NCBI GenBank assembly: GCA_002914805.1
Contig: JXTB01000082.1
Coordinates: forward strand, 702,963-766,962
Reading direction: 5' to 3'
Origin: Parasponia andersonii
Taxonomy: Eukaryota; Streptophyta; Magnoliopsida; Rosales; Cannabaceae
DNA: 64,000 nt
The notes beneath the pieces were generated by a model. That model was not told the origin of the DNA, made no database searches, and saw only the letters and a program-made list of their open reading frames with translations. Below, in pieces: positions 10,891 through 22,693 of the stretch. The translations under genes were made by a program, and so were the position numbers. Position 1 is the first letter of the stretch; each line of letters starts with the position of its first letter.

Positions 10891-12233
10891 TATTAGATCC
10901 AAAAGTTTAGCATTTTACATGATAAAGTTATGAGAACTTAAGTTGATAAATGTATTGGAGATGTTATTATAACAAGTGTTATTTTATAATAACAAAACAT
11001 GCAATTTTTTTCTTATGGAAACTTTCTAGAATGTTCTTAAACATTTTTAATTCTCATATTTGATGATTCTACTGATTATAATGTTGAAATATAAAAGAGA
11101 AACTATGTCTTTTTGTTTAGTATGAATAGGATATTTTGCCTATCAATTTTAGAACAAATTCTTTTATATTTTCCTTATATATCTTCACTCTTTTCTCTAT
11201 ATATTGATGATACTTGATTGCCCATTATTGAACTAATGAATTTGGATAGACTTTTGAAGTGAATTCATAAGGATTTTCATTCTTAATTGGTGTTAGATAT
11301 TTGCTCATCAATTAATTAATATTCCAATAGTTAATTGATATGATTTGCTGAGTTATTATTATTATATTTTTGATTTATTGTAACAAATTCGGATATTTTC
11401 TTAAATCTTGTATATGATTAATATTACTTAAGATATATTTTTCTTGATTAATTAACAATCTTTGACAGGTTAATTGAAGATTTTTAACTGATAAAATTGT
11501 GTTCAAAACTTGTCCAAAGAGCAATCATGAATCTAGATATTTTTTTAGTATCCATTCAGAAAGTTGTTTCTGACAAATTATAACATATTTGGAAAGATTT
11601 TGATTTTGTCATTAATTCTTTCTAATTTTTTCCAGCTATTTCACACTATTAGAGATGATTAAATGGGCTAAAATTCACCTGTGAAAGGTGTGCTGCTCCA
11701 AGGAATCTTGCATACACTTCATTGAGAAAAATATTTTTGGAAGAGAGTTTTTATTTTGTAAGGTATAAAGTATATTCTATTGCAATTGTGAGACTTAGAG
11801 AGCTTTAAGGTTCTCCAAGTACTTAGTTTGAGTGCACTTGCTTTTTAGGAGGGTACAAATCTAGATCAGTGAAGGGAGTTCATGTGTGAATGATCAACAA
11901 GACGAATGAAACTAACTGAATAAGATTACTAGAATTGTTACCATATATTATAACAATTTAAAAGAGAGAGTCTTTTATTACATTAGTAAATTAATATTTG
12001 TAATCTTCATATTTTACTAATTTTTTTTAGTTTTAGGGCTAGGCCCCTTGAAGTAGGAGAACTCCGAACCACATTAAAAATGTCTCGTATTCATTCTTTA
12101 TTTTTTTTGTTCTTGTTATAACATAAACACTCATTATTGCAACAGTTTTTCATATATGTATTATAACATAATTAATTAATTACTAATTTAATGAATGAAT
12201 GAATTAATTGATAATATCTAAAAAAATATTTCA
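10891..12233 (+). repeat. 3' LTR of outer copia
   Basis: 1343 bp. It begins tattagatcc (TG changed to TA) directly after a polypurine tract. It ends ...ttca before agtag. The segment near 12030-12150 (gggctaggcccc, ccgaaccac, attgcaaca) is typical of the R/U5 part of plant copia LTRs. The exact right end is inferred from the target duplication and the resumption of the repeat array. Confidence 0.7.
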
Positions 12234-13620
12234 AGTAGCTAATTTAGTTTCTTTTCTCATGTTGGTTTTCCTTTACTAACTAAATTAGTAATCAACTACT
12301 ACATTAGCTTCAGGTTATTAATAGATACTAATTTGTTTTTTAGTTTTAAGATTAACCAATAACTATTTCAAAAAAATAGCCTATAAACAATTTCGTTTCT
12401 TAGAAACTAGATTGATTTATTAGAGACTAGATTAGTTTCTCGTTACTAACTCAATGAGTAACCAACTACTCTATTAAATTCTAGTTATAAGTGAAATAAA
12501 TTTGGTTTTTGGTTTTCACTAAAGACCAATTTAGTTTCCACTCGAAACTAATTTAGTTTTTAGTTTTAAGTGTCGCAATAACCAAATTCTTTTAGGAAAC
12601 CAAATTAATTTGAACTAGAAACTAATTTAGTTTATGATTTCTAATAATAAATTGGTTTCTGACTACTATTAGAAACTAATTTAGTTTCTAGTTTCTGAAG
12701 TAACTAGTCATAAAAGATTGGGGTTTCAAAGTTATTTGGTTATTAGTTTAGTTTTGAAAGTAATTTGATTATAACTTAGTTTACACTTGAAACTTATTTG
12801 ATTTCTCAGAAGATAGATTAGGTTTTCAAGTTAGTTTCTCGCTACTAATCCAATTAGTAACCGACTACTAAATTGGTTTATTGTTACAAGTATTAACCAA
12901 TTATTTTTGGTGTCAAAAGTAGCCGGTAACCATTTTCTCAAAAAAAGAAAAAGAAAAAATAAAATAGTAGCTAATTTAGTTTCTCAGTTACTAAATTGAT
13001 TTTTTAAATTAGTTTCCTTTTACCAACTAAATTAATAACTAACCACTAGATTGGTTTATAGTTACCAGTAAATAATAATTTGGTTCTTAGTTTCACGAGT
13101 AAACAATAACTATTTCCAAAAAGAAAAAGCCAATAACCATTTTGGTTTCTCAAGTTAGTTCCTCATTACTAACCCAATATTAGATTGGCTTCTGGTTACT
13201 AGTAAAAATAAATTTAGTTTTTAGTTTCAAAAGTAGCCAATAATCATTTCCTTCACAAAAGAAAGAAAAAAATAGTATCCCATTTTGGTTTCTTAGGTAA
13301 TGATTTCTAAAATTAGTATATGGTTTTTTAAAATAATATTACTACCAAATTGGGTTTTGGTTACCATTAAGTACCAATTTAGTTTTTGGTTTCAAGATTA
13401 GCCAATAACCGTTTCTTAACAAAAAAGTGACAATTTCTCATGTAATCAAATTGATTTCTCTTGTTAGTTTTCACTACCCATGTTGTTCTATACTAATAAC
13501 TTCCAAAACATCAACAAAGCTCTGATTTATTTAAGAGAAATTAGAGGATTTTGGTTACCAAAATTTCCATGAATTAATAGGATTTTAGTTTCCTAACGAA
13601 TGATTTTTTCTTTAGGAAAT
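12234..13620. repeat. Right arm of degenerate TTAGTTT-rich array
   Basis: Irregular units of roughly 120-190 bp repeat the order ctaatttagtttct, ttactaac, taaccaactactaaattgg, ccaatttagtttttggttt, gccaataaccattt, then an A/G-rich spacer (aaaagaaaaag). Landmark ccaataacca-type words fall near 12356, 12925, 13110, 13230 and 13395. It continues the left arm at 1-214. Confidence 0.7.
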
Positions 13621-13870
13621 GTTTTTTTTAAAGAAAAAGAAATAAAAAATAAAGAAAAAGAAAAAAAAAAAGAAAAAACAGGAAAAAAACAAAAAAAAAA
13701 AGAAAAAAAGGAAACAAAGTAATTTTTTTTAAGAAAAGGGAACTAAAAAATGAAAAAAATGAACAATGAATAAAGTTTTTCAGAAAGGAAAAAAATGAAA
13801 AAATGAAAAAAGAAAAAAAGAAAAAAGATGACAAACTGAAAAGAAAGGATAAAAGAAAAAAAGGAAAATG
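13621..13870. repeat. A/G-rich low-complexity tract
   Basis: About 250 bp of aaagaaaaag-type sequence, probably an expanded A/G spacer of the adjacent array. The minus-strand Phe/Ser-rich ORF across it is a by-product. Confidence 0.8.
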
Positions 13871-13997
13871 GTGAACATGCTCTGAGTTGAACTTGAAAAG
13901 AGTATGTAGTATTTACTTGTCAAACTATTGTAGTAACAAGCTTCTAGTGGTACACTGCACCTTTCTTTAATTTAATCCTACACTTTGATAAGATTCC
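13871..13997. other. Unassigned spacer
   Basis: Short sequence between the A/G tract and the solo LTR; nothing recognised. Confidence 0.4.
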
Positions 13998-15585
13998 TAA
14001 TAACTCCACAAAATTGAAGTTATCTAGTGCTAATTGCTCTTAAGTTACGTTATTTATATTAAGTTGTTTCAATTGTTCTTTTTGTTATTTGGATGTTTTA
14101 TTTGTTTGTGTATACAGGAAAATAAAACAAGGGCGTTTGATGTAAATTAAGTGAATTCGTACCTTACAAATAAGTTTTTCAAATATTGAGAACGAAGTTG
14201 AATCTGATACAATCATAAAGAAACAAAAATGAGGCAAATCAAAGTTAGAACGAAGAAATAGTGCATCCAATAAGTCGCGGCACCAAACTAGCAGAAAAGT
14301 GGCGCTATAGTGCTAACCCTCGGGAAATTTTGGTACTATAGCGCTACTCTCTGCATTTTAGGTCAATAATAGACGACCAAGATTAATTTTTTAATGATCC
14401 AAGGGTCCAGATTTGGCATACCTTAAGTTTACAAGAGTCATCTCTTTAAAACCCTATCTTAGAAAATAAAGAAGTATGTTAGGATAGAGAGAAAGAGAAT
14501 GAGGTAGCTATAGAAGGAGAGGAAGAAGAAGATGAAGACATGTTCTAACTAACTCTATTTCTTGATTTCCTCTACAACATCAACATCATAGTTTGTTCTT
14601 AGTTTTTTCTCTTCATTTTCTTACGAGTTTTTTTTTTTTTTTTGTATTTTTTATATTTAGAGAGTGTTGTTATAGAGAATAAATCTTTAAGGGAGGATTC
14701 AAGAGAGTAAGAATAAAATTTGAAGGAGGAGATTGACAACACCCACGAATACCTTGAAATTCTTCAAAGAGTGAGAATTCTAAAACTATTTTTTGTTTGA
14801 TATTTCATATTTTTTGAATTTGTTGTATTAAAATGTTATTGCTCTCAATTTATACCATGAACTAAATTATTTTTTTTATCTAGTTTTGCTAGTGAACTTA
14901 CTATCTTGTGTTTACTCATTTCTCCATGCTCTCATTAATAGAATCCATTGTTGAGTTATTTGTTTTTATCTTATATCCATTGTTTCTATTTAATTGACTG
15001 CTAAATAAATTGTTGAGTGAAATTTCTATGAGATTAGAAGAGGGAATAGAAATTTGAACTTAGGTAAAACGATATAAGATTACCTACTATGTGGTAAGTT
15101 TGCATAGAATAGGAATTTATCTATATGACTTGTGCAATTATTTTGAGATTTTAATTGTAGTGCACTTAGTTTAATTCATATAAGGGTAATATATTTTCTT
15201 GTCAAGGTAGATCTAATTTGCACTTAAAAAAGAATCCTTAGTTATATTAGATTCTTGGTTGACAATTCTAGTTGATTAATTAATTTCAGTGAAATTAAGA
15301 GATTGTATATTAAAATAGTGGTTGGAGAGTTAGTAATCTTAAACATTTTTCTTATTGCCTGCTGTCATTCATTTTGCATGTTAGTTTTTTTTTTTTAATT
15401 CTTTTAAATCAATTTAGTTTTATTTGGATAAATTTAGAATCGACCAATTTTAATACTTAGCTTATACTTAGTCATCAATCATCGTGGGTTCAATATTCTA
15501 ACTCTTAAATTTATATTACTTGTAATTGTGTGTACTTATATGGGAGTGTATGAGTATAATTTATACTTGCACATTCTACCCAAAA
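13998..15585 (+). mobile_element. Solo gypsy (Athila-like) LTR, copy 1
   Basis: Aligns with the solo LTR at 42515-44173 over its whole 1588 bp. The start is taataactc (TG eroded to TA) and the end is attctacccaaaa. The flanks attcc (13993-13997) and attca (15586-15590) match at four of five bases, a plausible target duplication. Internal landmarks are an initial fold-back, a GGCGCY-rich patch near 14270-14340, an A/G-rich 5' leader-like stretch near 14480-14540 and a poly-T near 14630. No interior lies next to it, so it is a recombination relic. Family placement rests on resemblance to the Athila-like LTRs at 36657 and 47749. Confidence 0.75.
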
Positions 15586-16829
15586 ATTCATATATTTGCA
15601 AATTTGTCACCGTATTCTTTTATCACCCATTTTTTAGATAAATGTTCTCTTTAGATCGTACAAAAATAATTCATAGCCCTTAGTTCGTATTTTCGTCATT
15701 CTTTTTCAAAACATAGTGGTGTCATTTTCCCAAAATTCAACCCATCTTGGATTTTTTTTTTTTTCAACTTTTAGGCGTGAATTTTTGTAAGAAGCCTAGT
15801 TATAATCGGCAAAATTGAAACAGCTGGAATTAAATTGTAAAAACATACATAGTTATTAGTTAAGACGCCAAGTGTGCCATTAACCCTAACAACTATGGGC
15901 AACAGCAAAGCATCCATTAGATAAGTGGGCTACTATATTGATTTTGATGAGTAGTCCCAGTTTATTGATGGCATGAAAATGGGTTTTCTATCCTAGAACT
16001 CTTGGGATTTGCATCCGGGTAGAAATAATTTGGGCCGAAATGATTTCTTTTGGGCTTTTCTTCATAAATCCAGTCTAATAGTCTAAAAATTAAAAAGAAA
16101 AATTGACATGGCTAGTATTAATTTGGCACAAAGTGACATTTAAAGTAGTCTTTTTTTTAATTGATATTTTTAGTAGTGTCACAAATTGTGCAACGAAAAG
16201 TCACATAATTTGTGATTATAAAATTATGACTTTTTCTTAAACTAATCAGTAGTCACAAATTGTATGACCTTCAATATAGGATCACAAAATACTAAAATAC
16301 AACTAGAAAAGTCATTTATCAAAATATTACTAAAAAAGTCATTTTAGTCAAAATTACTACTATTTATATCAATTTCCCAATTAAAAAAAAAAAATCATAG
16401 ATGGTTTTAAATTTTTTAGAAATTCCGAATTTGTTTAGGAAATTAGCACTCTTTAATAATATTATAAAAATAATATTTTTAAAAATTAGTATTTTTTTAA
16501 AAGTATCTATTTAAGGTAATCAATGAAGTTATTTAGAGCAATAAAGAGTACCTAAGGTAACTAATTTGATTACTTCAAGTAACTTGATCAATTACCTCAA
16601 ATATCTCATCAAATAATGAAAAATGATATTTTTATAAATATTTTGAAATTAGTATTTTCTAAATAGTTGTGAGGTTTTCAAACAAATTTGAAAATCTGGG
16701 ATTTTCAATTTTTTTAAAATCTTACCATAAATAATCAAATTTCCTCTTTTTTATTTTTTAATAGGAAAAGTGAAACGAGTATCCTTTCTTTACACTTTAT
16801 GTAAATAAATGTTCGTTTTTCCCTTATTC
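15586..16829. other. Anonymous AT-rich DNA
   Basis: No gene or clear element. At 16100-16370 words of the type gtcacaaattgt and atgactttt recur in both orientations, suggesting an eroded fold-back element, but I cannot define ends. Confidence 0.4.
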
Positions 16830-16970
16830 TAGCTAAATGACCGAACATATATATTTTGACGCTCAGTATATATACAAATTTTAGTTTATATACTGAGTAT
16901 ATTAATTTTTATATTAAATATATTATATTTTACACTTAATATATACATTGATATACTGGCTATTTAGCTA
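16830..16970. repeat. Small fold-back (MITE-like) with nested stems
   Basis: Outer arms tagctaaatgacc (16830-16842) and ggctatttagcta (16958-16970) pair at 11 of 13 positions. Inside, ctcagtatata (16862-16872) pairs perfectly with tatatactgag (16887-16897). No target duplication was confirmed. Confidence 0.5.
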
Positions 16971-17654
16971 CAACATTTAAAAAATGGATATTTACCTAAA
17001 GTCATACAAAAATTCAGCCATTTTGGTATGAAGTCCTTTTTTATGACTATTTTTTAGGATGATTGTTTTAACATTCGTCATTGAAGTTGCGGCTTTTGTA
17101 AGAAGTCACAAAAATCATAACTAGTACGACAGGTTTTAAAAGGTAATCAGGAAAAGTGGTTTTAAAAATATCGTTCCGCCAAAATAACCTTTTTATAAGG
17201 AGGAATTTTATTTTATGACATGTAATCCCAGACACAGATCATAAATTTTATGATAGTCTCCAAAATTTTATCACGAAAGGTCATCTAAAAATGTCGTTTG
17301 GGCCCAAAATACTCCTAGATCCGTCAAATTCCATTCTTTGGACTCAAATTGCAATTCTGTAGGATGTACCATGCCAAATACTAACAATTTAAGCAGCCGA
17401 ATACAATTTTTTAAGATATATGAATAGAAGTTATAACACAACAAATTTCTATGTACATTCAGTATCACTTTTAGAAGCTAAAAACTTCATATTTTCTTAA
17501 TTTAGGTGGAAACAACCTACAAACGAACATATTTATTGAAAGGAAAAAAGTTATGTAAATTCTAGTGAGAATATGGTTGCTATGAATTATAATTAGTCGA
17601 CTTTAATAAATGGTAATGGTTTAATTTTTTATGCCCCAGCCCTCATGTGCTTAG
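16971..17654. other. Anonymous AT-rich DNA
   Basis: No coding motif or repeat recognised. A 65-codon minus-strand ORF at 17271-17468 has no recognisable domain. Confidence 0.4.
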
Positions 17655-18269
17655 TGTTTGGTTGGGGAGAATAGAAAGGAAAAGAATGGAATGGATTTCA
17701 AAATAACCTAATTCTAATATTTGTTTGGAATGTTAGAATGGAAAAAAAGTCATTTAATAGAAAAGAATTTGATGGGATTGTATTCCACCTAATCTTGGGT
17801 GGAAAGGTTGGGTGGAAACCCATTCCATTCTATTGGCTTTTTTCTCTCTTTCTCAATTAACCTTACATGAAAAATATGATATTAATGAAAAATAGAATAT
17901 TATTAAGAATAAATATTTTATAGAAAAAATAATAATTTTTTATTTTATTTATAAAATATTTTTTTAACATTTTTTTCTCGTCAAATATGTTCTTTATTAA
18001 GTATATATGAAATAATTATTTTAAAATAAATAATAAAATAATAAATAGTAAAATAAAATAAAATAAAAATGCTAAATGTGAAAGAATTTAATAAAATAAT
18101 AATTTAATTAATAAAATAATTTAATGCTTAGCGTAATTTAAAATACATAAAATATTCATTTTAAGTTTAAGGGTATTTTTATCATTATATAGCTAATTCT
18201 ATTTTTTTTACAGTTAAACAAACATAAGAATATCTATTCAACTTCTGATTTTGCCACTCCAACTAAACA
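17655..18269. repeat. Possible MITE with tgtttggttgg ends
   Basis: tgtttggttgg (17655-17665) and ccaactaaaca (18259-18269) are inverted with one mismatch. Inside there are inverted AATGGAATGG/CCATTCCATTC words near 17690 and 17820. This resembles common plant Tourist-like MITEs. The inner arms pair poorly and no duplication is clear, so the boundaries may be fortuitous. Confidence 0.3.
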
Positions 18270-18584
18270 ATATAATTATATTATTATTCTCTTTATATTC
18301 CGTTCTGATTATTATTACCATCACCATTATCGTTACACCACTATAACAAATGGCTCTAACTAGAGTAATAGCCTATATTCCGTGTTTATGAAAAACATGA
18401 TTAGACTCAATACGATTTAGATATCAATTCTTTCTTATAATTATTTTTTTAAAGTATTTTACTTTTTAGTGCGAAAAAGTAGATAATAATCTTTAGCTTT
18501 GCAATTTTTAAAAATTGTTCAATGATACCTTTTATGCTAGAATAATTATTATTGAAGAGTCGTTGCCATATTTAGTTTAACCGT
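18270..18584. other. Anonymous AT-rich DNA
   Basis: No coding motif or repeat recognised. Confidence 0.4.
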
Positions 18585-18915
18585 CACTAAAAAAAACTCT
18601 ACTTCTAGTTGCGACAAAAATTTTGACGAATAAAATATCTTTATGTCATTGACTAAAAAGTCTATAACCTAAAATTTTAATCACAAAAATAGAGATTGTT
18701 GTGACTAAATTTTTAGTCACAACAAATTTCTTTACTCTAAATAAAAGGTTGCCACTAAGAGTATATTAGTAAAAACTTGTGACTAGATATTACTTTGTAA
18801 TCACAAAAAAAAAAATTAATTGTGACTAAATATCACTTTTAACCACAAAACCAAAAAAAATCGTCCTGACTAAAAGGTTTGTCACTAAATGATGTGTTTT
18901 TATGTTTTTTTCGTG
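18585..18915. mobile_element. Possible CACTA-type non-autonomous element
   Basis: Begins CACTAAAAAAAA (18585) and ends ttttttcgtg (18915), close to the CACTA...TAGTG ends of En/Spm-type elements. The interior repeats gtgactaa/ttagtcac words in both orientations, as subterminal repeats of CACTA elements do. A 30-bp near-perfect palindrome sits at 18696-18725 (14-bp stem). The 3-bp flanks (cgt and tat) do not match, so the call is tentative. Confidence 0.4.
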
Positions 18916-19443
18916 TATTGCAATATTAGATAATGGTGTACCAAATAGCTAGCATGTGTTTCTTGGCCGTTCTTTCTCTTTTTCCATTGGGATGTTTCTT
19001 TGGTTTGTTTACTTATGTCTTATTTTCTATGTTAGCGATTCTCCAATTTGAGAAGAGGTTTGTCTGAAAATTTCGAACTGAGTACTCTAATTAGATTGTC
19101 TAGGGAACTTAATTAAAGAGAAAAAAATTTCTCACTATACTGATTAATTGTGATTTTCTTGACCTTACATTCTTTCCCAATTTGGATATATGAACCTTCG
19201 TGAGATGAAAACCTAACATTATTAGAGAGTCAAGTAGTACAAATATATAGAGACATACGTTATATATGACTTGTCAAGTGGTACTTATTCATTATTTTGA
19301 TCGAGATTGAACGCTCTGCCCAATTGAGTGAATAAAACCCATGCCACCAAAAAAAAAAAAAAAAAGCAAAAAAGGGACAAGTTATGAAATAAGACTATTT
19401 TATTAGATGATAACGAATTCGAAGAAATATTCCCATTTATATT
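18916..19443. other. Anonymous DNA with poly-A run
   Basis: No gene recognised. An uninterrupted A run of 18 lies at about 19346-19364. Confidence 0.4.
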
Positions 19444-19656
19444 GTGATGAAAAGTGTAATGAGTGATGTGTTGACTGTATTACTTATTGCTATTACCGCA
19501 TATAATGCAAATTCCGACATTGATTGTGTGGCAGAAATGTTGGTTCAAGAATTCTGGGGCAACATACATATGAATTATGATTTGGAAACACAAGAATCTC
19601 GTGAAAAGAAAGTAGATTATCATATATGTATGGTGGAAGGCATTGTGCATATGTAA
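19444..19656 (+). CDS. Possible small ORF, unknown
   Basis: A 70-codon frame lies outside any recognised transposon. Residues 9-20 (VLTVLLIAITAY) are hydrophobic after MMKSVMSD, so a weak signal-peptide or anchor reading is possible. The remainder is acidic and hydrophilic with two cysteines. I recognise no family and see no promoter or splice context. It may well be a chance ORF. Confidence 0.15.
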   Translation: MMKSVMSDVLTVLLIAITAYNANSDIDCVAEMLVQEFWGNIHMNYDLETQESREKKVDYHICMVEGIVHM

Positions 19657-20699
19657 ACTTGATGTTGACTCATTGACTACTCCAAAGCATCTTCCACTTA
19701 TATACCTATGGCCCCCAAATTTTGGTTTTATTCTGTTGTTTTCTTAGAAAAAAGCTAGGCTCGGGAGGGGGGCGATTTCGTCCAAAAAAAAGAGAGGAAG
19801 GGGTGTGATTAACATTTGCTTAATTAGTTAATAACACAAATTCAATGCTTGAACCTTTCACCATATTAAATTAATATTCGTATTCCATTATTCAAATCTG
19901 GCTTCATCCCTATCTGAACTGCATTATGGTGTATGATTTGAAAACTGCGTCTAGTGGACCGTATGTACTGGAAACAAGTAGGGTTTAATTTGACTACCTA
20001 ACCATTGTAATTAGTGAGTTTGACTGCTTAAATCACGAATTTTAATATTGCTCATATAAGTAAATATTTGGGATAATTTTTACTTCTCATCATGTGTTTT
20101 TCCTTTTGAAGCCATAGGATTTGTTAATAAACCCTAGTAAAAGCCAAAGATAGGTTTGAATTAATAGTACTTCTCGCGCTTTGTTGAAGTTCTTTCAATA
20201 AGAGTAGTTGTGTAGGCCTAGCTGCTTCTCCAAGAATTTCGAAAAGCTAAAGGCTAATTATAAGTATATATTTATCTATACATACCCAGAGACCACTTTT
20301 GGGTTCACGGAACCGACTTCTAAAAGCAATCCGAAACACTTGTAGTATCTCAAATTTAATATTATTACAGGGTATTATTGATAATCTTTTAAAATGTACG
20401 ACGAAAATATGTTCAAAGTATAACAATTTTAAAAATTAGGATTTTCATTTATTGAAAAAAAATTCTGAATGTGTATTGCCTTCCTAACACTTCACCTCGA
20501 TCAAGCATAGTTGAGCTTATTCGAAATTTTGAACGCTCTAGTCGAGCATGGTCGAGCGTGCTCAATTACTATCGTTTATCACTAGAGTGTTGTCAGGATT
20601 TATGAGATTCGTTGGAGAATATTATATCTAAGTAATTTCAAATATGTATTATAATAATCAGGTGCGGAATTATTTTTCATTCGGTGGGAAATTAAGGCT
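19657..20699. other. Anonymous DNA
   Basis: Nothing coding recognised. A short patch near 20500-20570 repeats gtcgagc words. Confidence 0.4.
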
Positions 20700-20795
20700 C
20701 ATAAGTCGTATAGTTTTGGGCTTTATTATAATTTTAGTCACTAACTCCATAAGTCATTTAGTTTTGGGCCTTATTATAATTTTAGTCAATTTTTA
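20700..20795. repeat. 48-bp tandem duplication
   Basis: Two copies, at 20700 and 20748, each containing tagttttgggc and ttattataattttagtca. They differ at only a few bases in the first ~40. Confidence 0.85.
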
Positions 20796-21779
20796 GTGAA
20801 AGCACTGGACTATTTTAACCCATTTTTAGTAAAGATAATTTTCTTTCTTTTAAAATACATGTAAAAATAAATTTCTCCAAAATTCAGTGGGGGCATATGT
20901 TAAAGTCCTTTCTATCGTTGTTAAAGCATTAGTAGATCTGTTGCCTACATGAATTATAATAAATTTACGCCTATATGGGCTTAGTATATGTTTACAATTG
21001 GGAAGTAGCTGAATCATAGCTGCACGACCTTATGATCAAAATCTCTGATTATATATGTACCTATGATCATGACCATCTTATTACAAGTGGTGATACAATA
21101 TAGATAGTTTTGCTCAGGAATTGGTTACTCTTGACCAACTCAATTCGGGATTGGTTAGTCTCAACTCCGCTTGTTTTATTATTATTTATATTCATTTTAA
21201 ATTTTTATGCACTCCACTAACCATTTATGGCATGCCATTATGAGTGTGTTTCCTTTGAAATGACACGTGCATTCTATATATTTGAAGACCTTAGCTGATT
21301 TTTCCATGTCTTCATTTGTCACACTTTCTGATTACGCTTCCACTAAGCTAGAAATATCTTAGCCAAGGCATGCACGCAAACTCAAATGTGGATTCAACTT
21401 AAAAATTATAACTCCAATTTTCAACGTGACGACTCCACCACTTGTTTTATTATTATTATAGCACTTGGTATCATCTCGCTCTTGTGGACCTTATTATCAG
21501 CCCGATCGAACGTTTTACAAAATATATTTTTGTGGTTAAGAATGCCATATTTAATGTGGAATCCCATCTTGTTTATCTCGTTGAAATTTTGACAATGATT
21601 AACCTGAGATAAGGTTGAAATTAAAACAAGCATACATATTTTTTGTGGTTAATATTAGGATGGAACTAGTAACTTCTCCCGTGGGGCATAAACTAAGCAA
21701 TTATATAAATATATATAATTTTCAATTGGTATTTTTATGCGTTCTCTATTGATGGTTAAGTTTACCAAGTTAACCACCA
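20796..21779. other. Anonymous DNA
   Basis: No gene recognised. Overlapping ORFs on both strands at 21386-21633 show no known motif. Confidence 0.4.
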
Positions 21780-21900
21780 AATGGGTTAGTGTAATGGTAG
21801 GTGAGGTTCTACATGGTGGTCGGGGGGTTTGAGCGGGATTTTCATAGATTAAACATGGGATAAAGTTCCCTAGCCCCATCTTTTTGGACACCTTACAGAC
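21780..21900 (+). mobile_element. SINE-like unit with pol III A and B boxes
   Basis: ttagtgtaatgg (21785-21796) resembles a tRNA A box and ggtttgagcgg (21826-21836) a B box (consensus GGTTCGANNCC). They are 30 bp apart, normal for tRNA-derived plant SINE heads. The sequence does not fold as a tRNA as far as I can see. The 3' end is undefined and no poly-A or duplication was found. Confidence 0.45.
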
Positions 21901-22145
21901 CTTCCCTTATTACTCTATTTGGTAGGATTAGAGTGGCCCACTCTATTGCTCGATAGTTTTAAATTAACAAAAATATAAAATATAAAGTAAATCATATTAA
22001 ATAAAAACTAAAACAAAACCCAATTAATTTTTTTTTAACCTAAACCTAAAAATACATCATATCAAACTCAGTTGTAATTAATCAAATAAACTCATCTTCA
22101 ACTTAAACCCATAAATTATCACCAATTCCATCATCACCATTATTA

Positions 22146-22146
22146 N

Positions 22147-22182
<36 letters not shown>

Positions 22183-22203
22183 AGCCCCCCCCCCCCCCCC
22201 CCC
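22146..22203. other. Poly-C run with an ambiguous base
   Basis: One N, then 34 C, aaag, and 19 C. Such long pure C tracts beside an N are often assembly or sequencing artefacts. A minus-strand glycine-rich ORF across it is not trustworthy. Confidence 0.8.
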
Positions 22204-22405
22204 ACCATTGTCATCATCCAAAAACCCTCTTCTCCCCAAACCCATCTCAAATTTCATCATTGTGTTCCATGTATGTATGGTGAACATAAGCCAAAAAGCC
22301 ATTTGAGATAAAATCCCATTAATCAAAGAGAAGCTACACTAATGGCCATCCATCAATATCGTTAAAGATGAAAAACATATTCAACAAGAAAGCTGAACTA
22401 TTGAG

Positions 22406-22566
22406 TATTAGATATTATATATAGAATTAGTTATTTTTTAGCTTAGCTGGCATTTAGTAGATATTTATTATTAGCTGACATATTTAACTACTTCTCTTGT
22501 ATATATTTGGTTGTACCCTTTTACCAATCCAATGAGAATTCTTCGACAAGCTTCTTGAGCTTAATA
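22406..22566 (+). repeat. 5' LTR of short-LTR copia
   Basis: 161 bp, tattagatatt ... gagcttaata. The segment tagaattagtt, gcttagctgg and aatgagaattctt recurs in the 3' LTR. The usual TG/CA termini have eroded. Confidence 0.85.
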
Positions 22567-22578
22567 TGGTATCAGAGC
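22567..22578 (+). promoter_or_regulatory. Primer binding site
   Basis: TGGTATCAGAGC directly abuts the 5' LTR, as expected for initiator tRNA-Met priming. Confidence 0.92.
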
Positions 22579-22693
22579 AAGCTCACTCTTCGGCTACTTT
22601 TCGAGTTGTTTGACTCCATTATTGAAGATTCTTTCTTCACCGCCATTGTTTTAGACTCTATTCTTGCTTATCTTCTTCTACACTATCGTTTGA

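Larger units (their letters stand above)
215..12233 (+). mobile_element. Outer decayed Ty1/copia element, split by a nested copia
   Basis: The left end tgttaggtccagaagttt (215) matches tattagatccaaaagttt (10891), marking the starts of the 5' and 3' LTRs. The right end ...ttca (12233) is followed by agtag, matching agtaa (210-214) before the left end at four of five bases. Both flanks are the same TTAGTTT repeat array. Inside are, in order, a truncated 5' LTR, an integrase tail, a pol remnant without reverse transcriptase, and a long non-coding 3' region. The last is interrupted at 2894-10250 by a younger copia. The primer site, gag, protease, integrase core and RT are gone, so the element cannot move on its own. 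Confidence 0.75.

Noticed and set aside
13628..13834. Minus-strand Phe/Ser-rich ORF
   Set aside because: Translation of an A/G-rich low-complexity tract.
16100..16370. Recurring gtcacaaatt/atgactttt words as a second CACTA-like element
   Set aside because: No convincing termini or inverted arms could be defined.
21386..21633. Overlapping ORFs on both strands
   Set aside because: No motif, codon bias or splice context; likely chance.
22078..22326. Minus-strand glycine-rich ORF
   Set aside because: Depends on the poly-C/N block.
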